A DNA stretch of 64,000 nucleotides from contig DLZQ01000017.1 of NCBI GenBank assembly GCA_003447295.1, forward strand, positions 32,208 to 96,207, given 5' to 3'. Position numbers and translations under genes: made by a program. The DNA is from Lachnospiraceae bacterium (GTDB lineage: Bacteria > Bacillota > Clostridia > Lachnospirales > Lachnospiraceae). The notes below the pieces were generated by a model, which worked only from the letters and a program-made list of their open reading frames with translations, ran no database searches and had not been told where the DNA came from. Below, piece by piece: positions 26,318 to 34,554 of this stretch. The number at the start of each line of letters is the position of its first letter. The stretch's first letter is position 1.

Positions 26318-28920
26318 TAGTAATGGCAATGATGCAGATACTGGTCAGAATGAGTCTTCAGGGAAGTATTATCATAGGGATCGTGCTGCTTCTGCGGATG
26401 GTATTCCGGGGATTGCGGATATCCTACCGGTATTGTGTGCTACTGTGGGGAATTGCCTTTTTCTATCTCATATTTCCCTGGAAGATCGAGAATGCGCATG
26501 GATTCTGGCGGGCACAGCCGGAGTCGATGGTAGTGGCGGTGAGTGCGGACGGACCGACGGTGGTAACGGGACTGGGAACGAGCATCGTGCCGGGGCAGAA
26601 TACCTTACCGGAGCAGGGCCCTATGACAGGGCAGAGTACTCTGCCGGAGAATAATGCTGTGCATGGACAGACAACTGTAGGAACGGATGTAACGATAGAA
26701 CAGAGTACGAATCGCGGATCGGAATCGAGCGCACTTCCGGCACCGGATGTACAGTCCACCGGCACGGCAGCCGCATTTTTCGCATCGGCTACCTTTTTGC
26801 GGGTAATATTTGCAGTTGAATGCCTGTGGCTGGCAGGAATCCCCTGCTTTCTCGCGTATTTTATTTTTTCGTATATAAGAATGAAACGCCGTCTGGCGGA
26901 ATGTCTCCCCGGAGAGGAGGGCGTACGTTACGTGGACGGGATCCGTACACCGATGGTATTCGGTATCCTGCGACCACAGATTTATCTGCCGGTGGAGATG
27001 AATCCGGAATTCTATGACTGCGTGTTGCAGCATGAGCGGATTCACCTGCGCCGTCTGGATTATCTGTGGAAAATACTGGCATATCTGATCAGCATCGTGC
27101 ATTGGGTGAACCCGGTGGTATGGCTGGCGTATTATCTGATGTGCTGCGATATGGAAAAAGCCTGCGACGAGGCAGTGACGGAGCAGTTGGAGCCGGAGGG
27201 CAGACAGGAATATGTCACCGCACTGTTATACATGGCGGTCGACACGACTGCACGCAGGATCTTCGCGGCACCGGTGTGCTTCGATGAAGGTGACATCAAG
27301 GGCAGGATCCGGCATATTTTGAAAGGACGTAAGACCGCTGGGAAGCTTGCAGCGCTGGCAGTGGAGCTGTGTGTCATTGCAGCACTGGTATTGCTCACAC
27401 AGAAAAGTGTGGTTTCTTCTCAGAAAACAGAGGAAGACTTCACGGAAATGGTGACAACGGAAGAAACAGGACAAGTACAGGAACAGAATCTGCCAACAAT
27501 TTACATACAGCAGGCAGAGGAACTGCAAGCTCCCAGTCCTTTTCGTATTGAAAACTATTATATCACTGAGCGGGTCACTGCCTATAATCGTTATTATATT
27601 GATAATGATGGTATTCTCTGGGGGAGCGGTTATAATGAGAATGGTCAGTTGGGAACAGGCAGTTACGAGACGGATTTTGACAAGGGGCAGTTTGATGATG
27701 TGAGGATTGCAGATCATGTGGTTTCCGTAGATGCCGATTGGAATAATAATTTCTGCATTTATCTGACGGAGGATGGAAACCTCTACGGACTGGGATTAAA
27801 TATGGCAGGACTTTTGTTGGGAAAAGACACTGTGAAGCAGGTATATAGCGACATGGATAACGACAGGGTATGTACCCCCACACTGTTAATGAAAAATGTC
27901 AGATACGCCAGAGCCGGCAGGGAAGCCATTATCGTACTCAAGGAAGACGGAACCGTATATTGGTGGGGACAGCTTCGGACGACAAGCAGCACGACCGGAG
28001 GGGGATATGATGAATACTGGTCAGTAACAGAGAATCCGTTGAATCTGGTAAAAATGATGTATCTGGAACCACATAAAGTTCTGGATCATTGTATCTATGT
28101 AGACATCAATGCGTGGAATGGAGCGGCAATCACGGAAGCCGGAGAATTATATCTTTGGGGATTAAATATCTTTGGCCAGTGCGGCATTTCTAAGAGCGAG
28201 AACGTTCATGACTTTGTCAGAGAACCCAAAAAGGTACTGGATAAGGTCAGCATGGTATGGCTGGGCGGAATCCGGCACAACGATGACGCCAGCACCTTTG
28301 ATGCAGATATCTCTGCTATTCGATATGGATATAATAATTTTGCCTTATTGGAAGATGGTACGTTGTTGGGAGCAGGAGACAAACTTGGCAAGGACTCTGT
28401 GACCACAGTGATGGAGGGGGATTTGGATGAGGCAGGATCGCACCTCTGCTCCTTTTCCTTTGTGCCGGTGAAGGCTGTGGTCTATTCCCTGGAGTATAAT
28501 CGAGAGGTACTGTCAAGGATGCAATGGGGAATGCGAAGGGAAGAAGTACGGGCATTGTGTACCGATGCCGGATTGCAATGCGATGTCGCCAGTGAGAATG
28601 CGAGTCTCTATATAGAGAACAGCAAATACTATTGTTATTTTGATGAAAATGGTGGATTAGATAGGATACAGATTCAGGCCGGCAGCAGCCGGGATGGGAG
28701 ATTCCTTGTCGATAAGACAACGCTGGAGGAATTACAGCGAAACATCGCGGATGCCGATGACACATTGACGCAGGTGAAGTCTGTTGAGGAAGCTTCCTGG
28801 GAACGTTGGCAGTATGAGGACGTACAGGAGCAGATTCGATATTACTTTACCGTATATGAAGGTATTGTTACGGTGATAGAAGAGGAACAGATGATCAATG
28901 AAGAAGCTATGAATATGTGA
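26314..28920 (+). CDS. BlaR1-like M56 protease fused to an RCC1-repeat ectodomain
   Basis: An 868-residue receptor coupled to blaI by a 4-bp overlap. Helices near residues 8-28 and 32-50, a loop of about 110 residues rich in Thr/Gly/Pro, a helix near 155-180, the M56 protease with HERIH at 240-244 and CCDMEKACDEAV, and a fourth helix near 345-362. The extracytoplasmic part, about residues 410-725, is made of RCC1-type propeller repeats: GILWGSGYNENGQLGTGS, GNLYGLGLNMAGLL, GTVYWWGQ, GELYLWGLNIFGQCG and GTLLGAGDKLG. A helical/beta tail of ~140 residues follows. RCC1 propellers usually bind proteins or surface ligands; this replaces the penicillin-sensing domain of true BlaR1. The target signal is unknown. 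Confidence 0.85.
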   Translation: MIVMAMMQILVRMSLQGSIIIGIVLLLRMVFRGLRISYRYCVLLWGIAFFYLIFPWKIENAHGFWRAQPESMVVAVSADGPTVVTGLGTSIVPGQNTLPEQGPMTGQSTLPENNAVHGQTTVGTDVTIEQSTNRGSESSALPAPDVQSTGTAAAFFASATFLRVIFAVECLWLAGIPCFLAYFIFSYIRMKRRLAECLPGEEGVRYVDGIRTPMVFGILRPQIYLPVEMNPEFYDCVLQHERIHLRRLDYLWKILAYLISIVHWVNPVVWLAYYLMCCDMEKACDEAVTEQLEPEGRQEYVTALLYMAVDTTARRIFAAPVCFDEGDIKGRIRHILKGRKTAGKLAALAVELCVIAALVLLTQKSVVSSQKTEEDFTEMVTTEETGQVQEQNLPTIYIQQAEELQAPSPFRIENYYITERVTAYNRYYIDNDGILWGSGYNENGQLGTGSYETDFDKGQFDDVRIADHVVSVDADWNNNFCIYLTEDGNLYGLGLNMAGLLLGKDTVKQVYSDMDNDRVCTPTLLMKNVRYARAGREAIIVLKEDGTVYWWGQLRTTSSTTGGGYDEYWSVTENPLNLVKMMYLEPHKVLDHCIYVDINAWNGAAITEAGELYLWGLNIFGQCGISKSENVHDFVREPKKVLDKVSMVWLGGIRHNDDASTFDADISAIRYGYNNFALLEDGTLLGAGDKLGKDSVTTVMEGDLDEAGSHLCSFSFVPVKAVVYSLEYNREVLSRMQWGMRREEVRALCTDAGLQCDVASENASLYIENSKYYCYFDENGGLDRIQIQAGSSRDGRFLVDKTTLEELQRNIADADDTLTQVKSVEEASWERWQYEDVQEQIRYYFTVYEGIVTVIEEEQMINEEAMNM

Positions 28921-28947
28921 AAATTTTAAGCAGTAAGGGAGATTATC

Positions 28948-29790
28948 ATGAAAAAGCAATACAGATTAGCAACATTCGCGCTGTCCGCCTGCCTGTTGAC
29001 GGGATGCGGTGTCCGGGAGACCAATGCACCGGAGAACAGCGAAGCGGAGAAACAAACCGAAAATATTTCCAATATAGACACTAAAATAGATGAGGCAGAG
29101 ACATCCGGAGCTCTCACAGAGTCAGAATTCCGGGAAACACCCATTGCACCGAAAGAAATTGCGATAGATTTCACCGGAGTATCGGAATTTCATCCGGAAG
29201 GAACGGCGGCGCAGCCCTATTCCCTGGAAGTCCTTTCCGAGACGTATAACAATATTACTTTTGCAGACGAATGGTACAGTGGATTGGAAGACGTTTCGCT
29301 TCCCATGATCGGTGTGAACTGGGACTGCTTCTATGATGAGAATTACACCTATCAGTGGGACGATGGAAAACTCAGTATTTTTGACGGCGAGAACTGCCTG
29401 TATGTACTGGAATACCCCACAGACACATGGTATGTCAACGGCAACAATGCCCGGCTTGAGAACGGGATCTTCTATGGGGCTTCGGTAATGAACGGCTATG
29501 CCCAGCCGGACACCTGTTTTATGTTTGCCTATGATCTGGAAAATGAGAAACTGCTGTGGCGGAGCGCCGATCAGACCTACAACAGCATGAACTTCCTCGT
29601 GAAAGGGGACGTGATCTTCTGCGGCTATGGCTTTACCGCAGAGGATGATTATCTCTATCAGTTGGATAAAAATACCGGAGAGGTGATTGATCGCCTGCCT
29701 CTGAAAAAGATGCCTGACCTCATGACAGAGAAGGATGACCGGTTGTATGTGCACACCTATAGTTATGATTATGTGATTGGGGTGCAGTAA
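28948..29790 (+). CDS. Lipoprotein with PQQ/propeller-like segments (copy A)
   Basis: A 280-residue lipoprotein: lipobox LLTGC (Cys20), an acidic Thr/Glu-rich linker to about residue 65, then a beta-rich domain with repeats such as GKLSIFDGENCLYVLEYP, NNARLENGIFYGASVMNG, FMFAYDLENEKLLWRS, and DDYLYQLDKNTGEVIDRLPL typical of PQQ-like strands. No enzyme function is seen. AAGGGAG precedes the ATG and it starts 27 bp after the RCC1-receptor gene, so it may belong to that operon as an envelope ligand or adaptor. The part after about residue 120 is almost identical to the lipoprotein at 42306, a clear duplication. Confidence 0.8.
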   Translation: MKKQYRLATFALSACLLTGCGVRETNAPENSEAEKQTENISNIDTKIDEAETSGALTESEFRETPIAPKEIAIDFTGVSEFHPEGTAAQPYSLEVLSETYNNITFADEWYSGLEDVSLPMIGVNWDCFYDENYTYQWDDGKLSIFDGENCLYVLEYPTDTWYVNGNNARLENGIFYGASVMNGYAQPDTCFMFAYDLENEKLLWRSADQTYNSMNFLVKGDVIFCGYGFTAEDDYLYQLDKNTGEVIDRLPLKKMPDLMTEKDDRLYVHTYSYDYVIGVQ

Positions 29791-29823
29791 TGTAAAAATG
29801 TGTTGCCGTAGCAGGACAACATT

Positions 29824-29851
29824 AAATAAAGGGGTGCGTTATCAGCACCCC
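29824..29851 (-). terminator. Terminator of the SGNH hydrolase gene, overlapping its stop codon
   Basis: On the minus strand GGGGTGC (29851-29845) pairs with GCACCCC (29837-29831) and is followed by TTTATTT. The TGA stop of the gene lies between the arms. Confidence 0.82.
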
Positions 29852-30936
29852 AAAACACTTAAAATTGTCTGTGCGTATACCCGGATTGAAAAATCATTTG
29901 GATGATTGATGCAATTTCCGGTTAACTCCAGATAATTTTTTTTATGGACGACAAGCTCGCGGAACATGGAGTGCACCGGAGCCACACAGATACCTTTTAA
30001 TTCTGCGGCAATCTGATAAAGAGCATCCTGCTGCGCTGGAAGTTGATTATGCTGGAAGCCGTGTATCTCCGGATTCGGAATCATAGGAGATACCAGCAGA
30101 AATTCACAGTCGGGATGTTCACTCCGAATCGTCTGAATAATGGACAGAATAGCTACCTTGTAAATTTCAGCAGGTTCCTGCATACTATTCATTCCAAAAC
30201 CTAATATCACAAGATCCGGGTTGCAGGGACATACCAGTTCTTTTGCATTTTCCACGCCCCATTGTACGGTGGAGCCTCCGGCAGCTCGATTCTTTTTGAT
30301 AATATTACTTTGTGGATAGCGGTGCTGTAAGCTGTTGCTGACAAGCTCTGCCCAGGCGGGCTGATAAGGGGCGTGCCAGAGAGTAACATGATAATCTTCC
30401 AAAGTGACCATATCTATTGCAGATTCATTGCAACCGCTGGCTTCCCAACCAGCAGTAATACTATCTCCATAAAATACTAAATGAAAATCTCCACCATTCT
30501 GTAATTTTTGCATACTCTGCGGCAGAAGAGAAGAACTGTCGACTGGAGAAAAACTGTCCCAGACAGTTTTATGTGTATACGTAACGAGTATCTGCCAACG
30601 GTATACATCGGAGACGACTTCCATGTAATGTTCTCCATCCGGTAGACGGACCCATGCTGTCTCGGGAACTCCGGTAAAGGGTTTGCAGTAAATGTCACGG
30701 GAAAGAATGGGAATGCGCGAATGCTCTGTAAGGATCAGCCTGGAATCTTCCCGTATGTAATCTGTCCCTTCTTCATAAAAGACACTGCCGTCAAAGGATG
30801 TGACAGACAAAATATGTTCCGGTTGATAGAGTAACTGACCACCGGCAATGTGCCCTTCAGCATCTTCAGAAAAACAGATCGGCTCCTGATATACGAAATT
30901 CCCTTCCCAAATACGTGTCAATATTCCCATAATCAT
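29842..30936 (-). CDS. SGNH/GDSL-family esterase (probable carbohydrate acetylesterase)
   Basis: A 364-residue protein without signal peptide. Residues about 1-150 form a beta-rich N-terminal domain, and the rest is an SGNH hydrolase with block I FYGDSITAGWE (catalytic Ser near 157), block II Gly in AAGGSTVQWG, block III GFGMNSM and block V NHPNDFSIRVYAQ (Asp and His). This arrangement suits deacetylation of plant polysaccharide fragments. It stands divergently from the YesM/YesN pair that controls the pectin-type operon, and the intergenic region carries a 19-nt motif also found in front of that operon, so it is likely co-regulated. Cytoplasmic location is inferred from the missing signal peptide. 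Confidence 0.85.
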   Translation of the reverse strand: MIMGILTRIWEGNFVYQEPICFSEDAEGHIAGGQLLYQPEHILSVTSFDGSVFYEEGTDYIREDSRLILTEHSRIPILSRDIYCKPFTGVPETAWVRLPDGEHYMEVVSDVYRWQILVTYTHKTVWDSFSPVDSSSLLPQSMQKLQNGGDFHLVFYGDSITAGWEASGCNESAIDMVTLEDYHVTLWHAPYQPAWAELVSNSLQHRYPQSNIIKKNRAAGGSTVQWGVENAKELVCPCNPDLVILGFGMNSMQEPAEIYKVAILSIIQTIRSEHPDCEFLLVSPMIPNPEIHGFQHNQLPAQQDALYQIAAELKGICVAPVHSMFRELVVHKKNYLELTGNCINHPNDFSIRVYAQTILSVLGC

Positions 30937-31005
30937 ATCTTCCTTTCAAATCGTTCTTTATTACCAATCTTCTGATTTGTATATTTTACAAGAATATTTC
31001 CATTA

Positions 31006-31024
31006 CAAAATTGGATTATTTTGT
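31006..31024 (-). promoter_or_regulatory. Candidate operator of the pectin-type regulon (site 1)
   Basis: A 19-nt sequence, on the minus strand ACAAAA-T-AATCCAATTTTG, also occurs at 34466-34484 on the plus strand with one mismatch. It lies between the divergent esterase and kinase genes. Probably bound by the response regulator at 32863. Confidence 0.6.
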
Positions 31025-31048
31025 TCTATTTTAAAAAATTACTATACT

Positions 31049-31077
31049 TTGACCGGTTGTTTTTCCTGTATTATGAT
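31049..31077 (+). promoter_or_regulatory. Sigma-A promoter of the YesM/YesN-type genes
   Basis: TTGACC (31049-31054) and TATGAT (31072-31077), 17 bp apart, end 32 bp upstream of the ATG at 31110. Confidence 0.78.
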
Positions 31078-31109
31078 AAGAGAGAAAGCATGTCCGGGAG
31101 GTGCGTAGA

Positions 31110-32885
31110 ATGAAAATAATACACAGTTTCACAATGCGTGTTCTGATGATTATGGTCTCGCTGTTACTATTGTTTTGTGCGGTCAGTACAATAGCATGGT
31201 ATCGGAGTTTTACCCAAGAAGCCGTGGAAACAGCAGAAGAACATATGGATACGGTGATTGAAACATTGAATGAAATGTTTGATGAAAAATTGCGGGAGAT
31301 TGATTATACAACTGCGTTTATTTCAAATAAAGTCCGGACAACGCAGAATGACAGTATTATTCAGTTCCTGACGGCTTCGGAACCGAATATGCAGGTTGCG
31401 TCCAGACAGTCGGCACAGAATTATTTATTTAACCGGTGCAATTTTAAGGCGTATTTGAACGGAATGGCAATCTATGGACTGGATGGAAGAACCTGTACCT
31501 ATGGAATTACGACACCCTATGATGAAGTGGCGGATACGGAATGGTTCGAGAGCATAAAAAACGGGGAGAAAGACGTAGTGTATCTGACACCACGGGCGTA
31601 TACAGAAAAACAGCCGTCTCCCAAAAACAGCTATGTATTTTCAATTGTTCGTCCTGTATTTTATGGGAGCCGGATCGTGGGAGTTATCAAAGCTGACATC
31701 AAGAGCAGCTTGTTGGAGACGATATTTGATATCCGGGAAATGAAAGGATATTCACTTTATGTATTTGACAGAGATACCAAAGAGACTGTGTACAGTCCGG
31801 AAGAAACGAATTTCTTAAATGTATCGGATTTCTGTGATTCCATACCGGAAGGAGATGGAACTTTCACAAAAAGACAGGGCGGGGTGACCTGGCTGGTTGT
31901 TTATACTACTTCGGAAGTTGCACCGTGGCAAATCGTAGGTGTGGTACAGCAGAGTACAGTTCTCGCCGGTTTTTTGCAGGTTAGGAATCAGATGACGGTT
32001 ATGGTGATCTTATTTGTCATTGTGTTTGCTTTAATTGCTTTTGTAGTCTCTTATTATCTGACAAAAGATCTTCGCAAACTGACGGGAGCAGTGGAAAAGA
32101 TTGGTGATGACTGCTTGGAATTGCCGATATCTATTAAACGTAGGGATGAGGTAGGAATTTTATATCAACAGATCCGGACTATGTTGGAGAGAATCAGGGA
32201 TCTGATTACAAATATTCGCAAGGTGGAGGAAGAAAAGAGAATTTCTGAGATTGAAATGTTGTCCATACAGATCAATCCCCATTTTTTGTATAATACATTG
32301 CATACTATAAAGGTGTTATCTATTATGCAGGGGGTAGAGAATATCCAGACAGTTTCAGATGCGTTATCGAGAATGCTTCATTTGAATTTGGATGCTCGGA
32401 AATTTATCAGTATTGCCGAGGAGGAAAAATATTTACAGGATTATCTGGATATCCAGCAGTATAGATATGTCGGGAAACTGACCTATAGTATTTCCATTGA
32501 AGATTCGGTAAAAGGATGTGTATTGCCAAAACTGCTGATACAGCCAATCGTGGAAAATGCATTGCAGCATGGAATCTCGAAGGAACAGTCGGTAGGTATG
32601 GTACAGATCAGGGTATATGGAGAAGAGGAGGAACTTCATATACTGGTACGGAACAGCGGACCGGAATTTCCACCGGAATTATTGTGCCAGCAGCATTATT
32701 GCGGAGGCGCATCGAAACATATCGGCTTGCAGAATATATCGAGACGATTGAATCTGTTATATGGAGAAAAAGCGGAAATGCGGATTGTATCTGGAGAGAA
32801 TCTGCTGACGTCCGTGGAAATCATTCTTCCCAGGAGCAGTCAGGATGAGGAGGAAAAATACGATGAGAATAATGATTGTAGATGA
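31110..32885 (+). CDS. Sensor histidine kinase, YesM type
   Basis: A 591-residue kinase. Membrane helix near residues 8-28 (VLMIMVSLLLLFCAVSTIAWY), an extracytoplasmic dCache-like sensor of about 260 residues (IYGLDGRTCTYG; YLTPRAYTEKQPSPKNSYVFSIVRPV; GVIKADIKSSLLE), a second helix near 295-318, HAMP, then His_kinase motif INPHFLYNTLHTIK and HATPase_c with PIVENALQHGI and a short NSG ... GGASKHIGLQNISRRL region. ATG 31110 is used because GGGAGG lies about 9 nt upstream; the GTG at 31101 sits within that ribosome site. It overlaps the response regulator gene by 23 bp. The neighbourhood suggests it senses pectin-derived oligosaccharides. Confidence 0.93.
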   Translation: MKIIHSFTMRVLMIMVSLLLLFCAVSTIAWYRSFTQEAVETAEEHMDTVIETLNEMFDEKLREIDYTTAFISNKVRTTQNDSIIQFLTASEPNMQVASRQSAQNYLFNRCNFKAYLNGMAIYGLDGRTCTYGITTPYDEVADTEWFESIKNGEKDVVYLTPRAYTEKQPSPKNSYVFSIVRPVFYGSRIVGVIKADIKSSLLETIFDIREMKGYSLYVFDRDTKETVYSPEETNFLNVSDFCDSIPEGDGTFTKRQGGVTWLVVYTTSEVAPWQIVGVVQQSTVLAGFLQVRNQMTVMVILFVIVFALIAFVVSYYLTKDLRKLTGAVEKIGDDCLELPISIKRRDEVGILYQQIRTMLERIRDLITNIRKVEEEKRISEIEMLSIQINPHFLYNTLHTIKVLSIMQGVENIQTVSDALSRMLHLNLDARKFISIAEEEKYLQDYLDIQQYRYVGKLTYSISIEDSVKGCVLPKLLIQPIVENALQHGISKEQSVGMVQIRVYGEEEELHILVRNSGPEFPPELLCQQHYCGGASKHIGLQNISRRLNLLYGEKAEMRIVSGENLLTSVEIILPRSSQDEEEKYDENNDCR

Positions 32886-34449
32886 TGATTTTCTTGTAAG
32901 GACAAATCTGAAAAGATTGCTTGAGACATCAGAAAAGTGCAGAAATGCAGGATATATGATAATAGCAGAGGCAGCAGATGGGGATCAGGCGTTACATCAG
33001 ATAGAGATGACAGAGCCGGATGTTATCATATCAGATATTAAAATGCCACAGATGGATGGTCTTGAATTGCAGAAAGAAGTTAAAAGGGAACATCCTGAGA
33101 TCTCAATGATCATGCTGAGCGGCTACGATGACCTGGATTATGTGCGACAGGCATTAAAAAACGGAGCAATTGATTATATCTTAAAACATGAACTGGATGA
33201 AAAGGTATTAGTGCAGGTATTGTCCAGAGCAGAAGAAACGGGGAAGAATTCTGGGAAAGGTGAGGATTCCATTACCGCGGACAATCAGGTGGCACTTCGG
33301 AGGAATTTTATGATGAATCTTTTTTCCGGGTGTTATCACAGCGAAGAGGAGATCAGGTTTCGCTCCGGTGTGCTGGGACGAAAAATCGCTATGAAAAATG
33401 TATCTGCGGTCATCATAATGGTTCAGCCAAGGAAAGAAAATGTAATTTCTTCCTATCTGCGGGAGTATGCAATTTTAAATATTATTGATGAGATTTTGCA
33501 GGATTATCGGATGGGAATCTGCTGTCATGTTTCGGACGAGAAATATGTTTTTATGATGGATTATGAAAATATTTATAGTTATCTGGCAAGGAGTGAACTT
33601 TTTCGGGAAGTACAGACAAGAATCAGCAGTTGTCTGAAAACCTATCTGAATTTGGAAGTTAGTTTATATGAGGGAGAAGTTGCAGGATCAATACTGAACA
33701 TCCCGCAATCTTATCTTGGAGCGGAAAAAGTGTACGAAAATCGCTTTTTCCCGGAGGCTGTCGGACCGCAGAAAAGAGCAGCCCCGTTAGATATATTATC
33801 TGTATTTGATGCAGCACGGGAAGGACGGATGGTATCTGCAATCCGCCAGAATAACCGGGAAGGGGCGGAAGAGCTGTTGAATGATATATTCAAACAGTTG
33901 GGAACAATGCAGCCGACAGTAGATTCTTTACAGAATTTCTTTTTGGATTTATTGAGTACATTGAAACGTGCATGGATTGAGAGAGATATTGATCTGAACA
34001 GATTTTTTGATCCTGTGAATCCACAACAGATTTTTCGGAGCTTTAAGAATTTGCAGGAAGCTGAGAAATGGTTTCAGAGTATTATGAAAAATGCTTTTGA
34101 AGCTGCACAGAGTCATGCACAAAGCCCCGAATCTCCTTATGTGGAACAGGCAATTGGTATCATTCACAGAAAATATGCGCAGGAGATATCCCAAAGTACC
34201 GTTGCGGATGCCATAGGAATCAGTGCTTCTTATCTGAGCAGGTTGTTTAAGGAGGATCTGAATATAGGGTTTTCGGATTTCCTGTGTGCTTACCGGATTG
34301 AAAAAGCGAAGGAACTGCTAAAAGAGAACAGGTACAGCAATAAAGAGATCGCACGTATGACCGGATTTCAGGACGATGCGTATTTTGCCAGAATATTTAA
34401 ACGGTATACAGGGATGACACCGAAGGAATATCGGAAGACAGAGGAATAA
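32863..34449 (+). CDS. Response regulator, YesN type (REC + AraC HTH)
   Basis: A 528-residue regulator paired with the kinase. Receiver domain with DDD at 7-9 and phospho-acceptor Asp58 (VIISDIKMPQMDG); the usual switch Lys is in ILKHELDEKVL. A ~280-residue middle region follows, then a C-terminal AraC double HTH (ISASYLSRLFKEDLNIGF and FQDDAYFARIFKRYTGMTPKEYR). ATG 32863 was chosen because GAGGAGG lies 9 nt upstream; an ATG at 32845 precedes that site. It is expected to activate the importer operon starting at 34555 and the divergent esterase, both of which carry the same 19-nt motif. Confidence 0.93.
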   Translation: MRIMIVDDDFLVRTNLKRLLETSEKCRNAGYMIIAEAADGDQALHQIEMTEPDVIISDIKMPQMDGLELQKEVKREHPEISMIMLSGYDDLDYVRQALKNGAIDYILKHELDEKVLVQVLSRAEETGKNSGKGEDSITADNQVALRRNFMMNLFSGCYHSEEEIRFRSGVLGRKIAMKNVSAVIIMVQPRKENVISSYLREYAILNIIDEILQDYRMGICCHVSDEKYVFMMDYENIYSYLARSELFREVQTRISSCLKTYLNLEVSLYEGEVAGSILNIPQSYLGAEKVYENRFFPEAVGPQKRAAPLDILSVFDAAREGRMVSAIRQNNREGAEELLNDIFKQLGTMQPTVDSLQNFFLDLLSTLKRAWIERDIDLNRFFDPVNPQQIFRSFKNLQEAEKWFQSIMKNAFEAAQSHAQSPESPYVEQAIGIIHRKYAQEISQSTVADAIGISASYLSRLFKEDLNIGFSDFLCAYRIEKAKELLKENRYSNKEIARMTGFQDDAYFARIFKRYTGMTPKEYRKTEE

Positions 34450-34465
34450 AAAGTACAATTTTTTC

Positions 34466-34507
34466 ACAAAAGAATCCAATTTTGATAAGTACTCACTCCA
34501 CTATAAT
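34466..34507 (+). promoter_or_regulatory. Operator (site 2) and -10 element of the pectin-type operon
   Basis: The 19-nt motif ACAAAA-G-AATCCAATTTTG at 34466-34484 ends 17 bp before TATAAT (34502-34507). No good -35 hexamer is present, so the motif sits where an activator would replace it. The ATG follows 47 bp later behind AAGGAGG. Confidence 0.65.
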
Positions 34508-34554
34508 CAAATCATGAGGAACCACTCAAATATATTTTTACAAGGAGGATTATC

